A stretch of DNA of 64,000 bases from Verrucomicrobiota bacterium (lineage in GTDB: Bacteria; Verrucomicrobiota; Verrucomicrobiia; Opitutales; Opitutaceae): NCBI GenBank assembly GCA_023399155.1, contig JAEWQP010000038.1, positions 28,938-92,937 on the forward strand. The letters run 5' to 3'. Under the pieces are notes generated by a model. It was not told where the DNA came from. It made no database searches and saw nothing but the letters and a program-made list of their open reading frames with translations. This document shows, in pieces, positions 61,319 to 64,000 of this stretch (position 1 is the first letter of the stretch; each line of letters opens with the position of its first letter). The translations under genes and the position numbers were made by a program.

Positions 61319-62125
61319 CTACTGCGTCGGTAGAAGGCTGTTGTCCGGCAGCACGTAGACCTCGACGAGTCCCACGCCGGGATCGCCGGTCTCGATGCCC
61401 AGGTGCACGGTGTAGCCTCCGGGCTCCAGTTCGATCAGCAGGGCCGCGTCCTTGGAGCCCTCCCGGAGAGCGAACGCGCCGACGAGCTTCGCGGCGGCGA
61501 TCTTCTCGTCCTTGTCCCGCTGCTCCCAGTCCGTGTTTTCGTAGAGTGGAGTCCCGCGGCGGAACACCGTGATGAACGGATCCGCGATCGGTTCGGCTAC
61601 GCCGAGTTCGCTCAAGGTGGGTCCGACGCCGCGGACGAGCACCGCGCGCGGCCGATCGGCGATGGTGAAGCCCGCGATCGCCACGCGCTCGCCGCTTGCG
61701 ACCCAGGCGCGGGTGGAAATATTGAGCAGCGGACCGGTGGCGACATTGGCGGCGGGATGGACGTTCACCGCGCGGTGAGGCCGTCCGTCGACGACATACT
61801 CCTCGGGCCCGCCGAGTTGGAAGCAATCCAGCGACGCGGGCGAAAGACGCGCATACGCCTCCCAATCCGCGACAGCGATCAGTGGTTTCTCGAAGGCACC
61901 CTCCGGAAAGCCCGGCGGCGTGGTCACCGTCTCGCCGTGCTCGAGACGCAGTCCGACAAACGAATCCAGCAGGCCCGTCTGCCTCCAGGCCATCCCGACT
62001 CCGGTGAACTGGTAATAGACGACCGGGAGCTGATCGAGTTGCAGCGGCCCGCCCGCCAGCGGCGAACCCGCCGCGCCCAAGATCGCAAGCACCCGCAGAA
62101 TCATCGCGACACTCCGAAACATCAT
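61319..62125 (-). CDS. Exported protein with Opitutaceae-type C-terminal beta-module
   Basis: The product is 268 aa; signal MILRVLAILGAAGSPLAGG. The N-terminal third (LPVVYYQFTGVGMAWRQTGL) is of unknown type. From about 130 it has the module LLNISTRAWVASGERVAIAG-FTI, RAVLVRGVGPTLSELGV and LEPGGYTVHLGIETGDPGVG-LVEVY. The same module occurs at the C-terminus of the divergent neighbour at 62326, and I know it as a recurrent tail of secreted Verrucomicrobial proteins. It may serve for surface attachment or sorting; that is inference. No enzyme motif. Confidence 0.85.
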   Translation of the reverse strand: MMFRSVAMILRVLAILGAAGSPLAGGPLQLDQLPVVYYQFTGVGMAWRQTGLLDSFVGLRLEHGETVTTPPGFPEGAFEKPLIAVADWEAYARLSPASLDCFQLGGPEEYVVDGRPHRAVNVHPAANVATGPLLNISTRAWVASGERVAIAGFTIADRPRAVLVRGVGPTLSELGVAEPIADPFITVFRRGTPLYENTDWEQRDKDEKIAAAKLVGAFALREGSKDAALLIELEPGGYTVHLGIETGDPGVGLVEVYVLPDNSLLPTQ

Positions 62126-62325
62126 GATCGGGCCGGGCTATCGATGCGACCGGCTGCGTCAACAGGCACGTGCCCCACGGTGTCCGAAAGGACAAGGGCC
62201 GGGTGCCCGGCTGCTCCGCCACGGTTCGCTAAAAGTCATCGGGGCCGGCCTCGTTTCGAGAACGGTTCAGTGTGCCCTTGCCACCCCGGCGGCAGATTCG
62301 CAGGATCAATTACCCCTTACCCCAC

Positions 62326-64000
62326 ATGACCTACCCCGCATTCGCTGAACAAGGCTCAGGATCAACACGCGCGCCCTTCCGGGGTGCCGTTCGTCACCTC
62401 ACGACACTCGGTCTCACCCTTGTTGCGGCTGTCAGCTGTCCAGCCGCCGCGATCGTCGGCTGGCGCATCGATCCGGATTTCCGCCCCCTCATCACCACGG
62501 GAACGGAGGGCCCGGAAGTCTACGCCATCGCCCCCACTCCGGACGGAAAGATCATCATCGCGGGCGGATTCTCCGAGGTGGACGACACGCCCCGCCCCGG
62601 CCTGGCGCGGCTCAACGCGGACGGAACCCTCGATGAGACCTTCCAGCCCGATGTACCCGCCTGGGCACATCTCGCGGTCGCCGTCCAACCCGACGGCAAG
62701 GTGCTTGCAGGCCGCGTCTCGCCGACCTCCGAGCCGCTGTCGGGAGCTGTCGTCCGGCTCAACACCGATGGTTCGCAGGATGGGAGCTTTGACAGCGAAC
62801 TGACAGGAAGGTACGTGCCCCGTGCCATCCGGGTGACCAACGACGGCCGCATCATCGTCAGACGGGAAGTGTGGGAGATGTCTAGCCACTTGGGGACGCC
62901 TCTGGCCCGGCTTCTCGCTGACGGATCGATCGACCCCAGTTTCCCGAGCCTCGAGAACAGTATCCCTGAGACTGTCGTAAATCTGGACCTCCTGCCGAAC
63001 GATCAGATGCTTGCCGTTGGGTATTTTGGCGAAAGCGGTCCCGGTGCTGCCCTTCTGGATCCGAGCGGTGTGCTCGTGACAGGGTTCTTCACGCCCGGCA
63101 TCCCCGCCGCGGCCACGATACGGGAGGACGGTTCGGTCACCCTGCTCAATTTCCAGGGCAGCGGCAACCTCCGGCCGGGACTGGTCCGGTTCGACGCCAC
63201 CGGCACCGAGCTGTTCGCGCGTGATATCGGAGCCGGTCTCGGTTCGTATCACACGATCCTGGCTGATGGTGACGGGACCATCGCCGCGAACCGCCAGGCC
63301 AACCTCAGGACACTGGAGCGCTTTTCCGACACGTTCCAGGCTGACCCCTCTCTTTGCATCGAGCTCGGCGATGACTCCGGGCAGGTCAACAGCGGCAGCG
63401 GATCCGTGCGTGCGATGGCCTACGATGCCACGGGTGCACTGCTCGCCGCAGGCGATTTCACCAACGCCGACGGCATGGCCTACACTGGCGTGTTCCGGCT
63501 GATTCCGGACACGCTCTCCGCGCGGCTCGCGAACCTATCGACCCGTGGCTACGTCGGTCCCGGCAATGACGTGCTGATCGCGGGTTTCGTCGTCTCCGGC
63601 ACGGAACCGCAGCGCGTGCTGGTCCGCGCCATCGCGGAAAACCTCGCGATCTTCGACATTCCCGGAGCCGCGGTCGACGTGCGCATGTCCGTCTTCCGCG
63701 CCGGCGAGAACGAACCGATTCACCAGGCAGAATCCTTCGTGCGACGCTCCGAAGTAGAGCACTATCGCGTGGAATGGGTCGCGGAGCGCATGGGCGCTTT
63801 TCCGCTTCAGTTCACCGAGGTCCCGGGCTCAGATGCGAGCACCACGGATGCGGCCACCGTGCTGACGCTGGATCCGGGTGGATACACCGTGGTGGTGGAG
63901 GCGACGACACCCGGCATCGGCCTGGTCGAGATCTACGACGCCAATGGCATCGAGGCCGACCGCAAGCTGGTCAACATCTCCGGCCGCGCGCGCGTCGGCA
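62326..64000 (+). CDS. Delta-60-repeat-type secreted protein (3' end beyond window)
   Basis: The frame is open from the ATG at 62326 to the window end (558 codons). Signal segment is LTTLGLTLVAAVSCPAAA. Repeats of the form (I/V)xPDGKIIIAGGFSEVDDTPRPGLARLNADGTLDxTFxP are the Delta-60 (beta-propeller-like) repeats. At least four or five units occupy residues 45-400. From about 400 the sequence changes to the tail module: NLSTRGYVGPGNDVLIAGFV, VLVRAIAENLAIF, LDPGGYTVVVEATTPGIG and LVEIYD. A second copy may begin at the edge (LVNISGRARVG). Function unknown, probably a large cell-surface or secreted protein. Confidence 0.88.
   Translation, partial: MTYPAFAEQGSGSTRAPFRGAVRHLTTLGLTLVAAVSCPAAAIVGWRIDPDFRPLITTGTEGPEVYAIAPTPDGKIIIAGGFSEVDDTPRPGLARLNADGTLDETFQPDVPAWAHLAVAVQPDGKVLAGRVSPTSEPLSGAVVRLNTDGSQDGSFDSELTGRYVPRAIRVTNDGRIIVRREVWEMSSHLGTPLARLLADGSIDPSFPSLENSIPETVVNLDLLPNDQMLAVGYFGESGPGAALLDPSGVLVTGFFTPGIPAAATIREDGSVTLLNFQGSGNLRPGLVRFDATGTELFARDIGAGLGSYHTILADGDGTIAANRQANLRTLERFSDTFQADPSLCIELGDDSGQVNSGSGSVRAMAYDATGALLAAGDFTNADGMAYTGVFRLIPDTLSARLANLSTRGYVGPGNDVLIAGFVVSGTEPQRVLVRAIAENLAIFDIPGAAVDVRMSVFRAGENEPIHQAESFVRRSEVEHYRVEWVAERMGAFPLQFTEVPGSDASTTDAATVLTLDPGGYTVVVEATTPGIGLVEIYDANGIEADRKLVNISGRARVG

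Overview
The window is high-GC bacterial DNA. It most resembles a soil or sediment Verrucomicrobium of the Opitutaceae type: secreted hemicellulases with signal peptides, a Y_Y_Y/Reg_prop hybrid sensor kinase, DUF5069 and Delta-60-repeat proteins, FkbM methyltransferase, RskA/ECF pair, and many short dispersed intergenic repeats. This assignment is inference from gene content; no rRNA or tRNA gene was seen.

Layout. 1-11 kb is a hemicellulose locus: the 3'-truncated hybrid sensor kinase, then GH30, GH127 and GH51 enzymes on the minus strand, with a decayed second GH51 fragment between GH30 and GH127, and a divergent serine hydrolase. 11-16 kb holds a PQQ-type beta-propeller, a small outer-membrane barrel, and a translationally coupled ECF sigma/RskA anti-sigma pair. 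16.5-23.6 kb is an envelope-modification unit: a PAP2-phosphatase/GT2 fusion, a LAB_N protein, an ArnT-like GT39 transferase and an FkbM methyltransferase in one minus-strand operon, divergent from an OmpR-type regulator/histidine kinase pair, with two matched 19-bp palindromes in the shared control region. 23.6-29.3 kb holds a SnoaL-like protein, an IS5-family element with a frameshifted transposase, three lipoproteins and related small proteins, and an EEP-family hydrolase.

29.3-36.3 kb is an accessory island: frameshifted gene remnants, an orphan HsdR_N-like nuclease, two 103-bp structured repeats, and a compact lower-GC four-gene operon (32.3-35.5 kb). I read this operon as an ABC three-component (ABC-3C) conflict system: a Rad50/SMC-like ATPase, a middle component, and a small C-terminal-domain protein, preceded by a 56-residue one-span membrane microprotein. 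The microprotein's tail GDVAGRDI echoes GDVAARDV in the next protein. This is the most interesting part of the window.

36.3-64 kb returns to host-like genes: sugar-binding-domain protein, ICMT-type methyltransferase, GH10 xylanase, Gfo/Idh/MocA oxidoreductase, a type II restriction-modification pair (endonuclease plus C5-cytosine methyltransferase), hydrolases, an asparagine-synthase-like protein, a NatAB-type ABC exporter surrounded by GGGACTAC/GGACCAC repeat arrays, an esterase, a CE15-like esterase with an aberrant motif and a Trp-rich insert, and two divergent secreted proteins sharing a C-terminal module. GH30/GH127/GH51/GH10/CE15 together indicate use of glucuronoarabinoxylan-type plant polymers.
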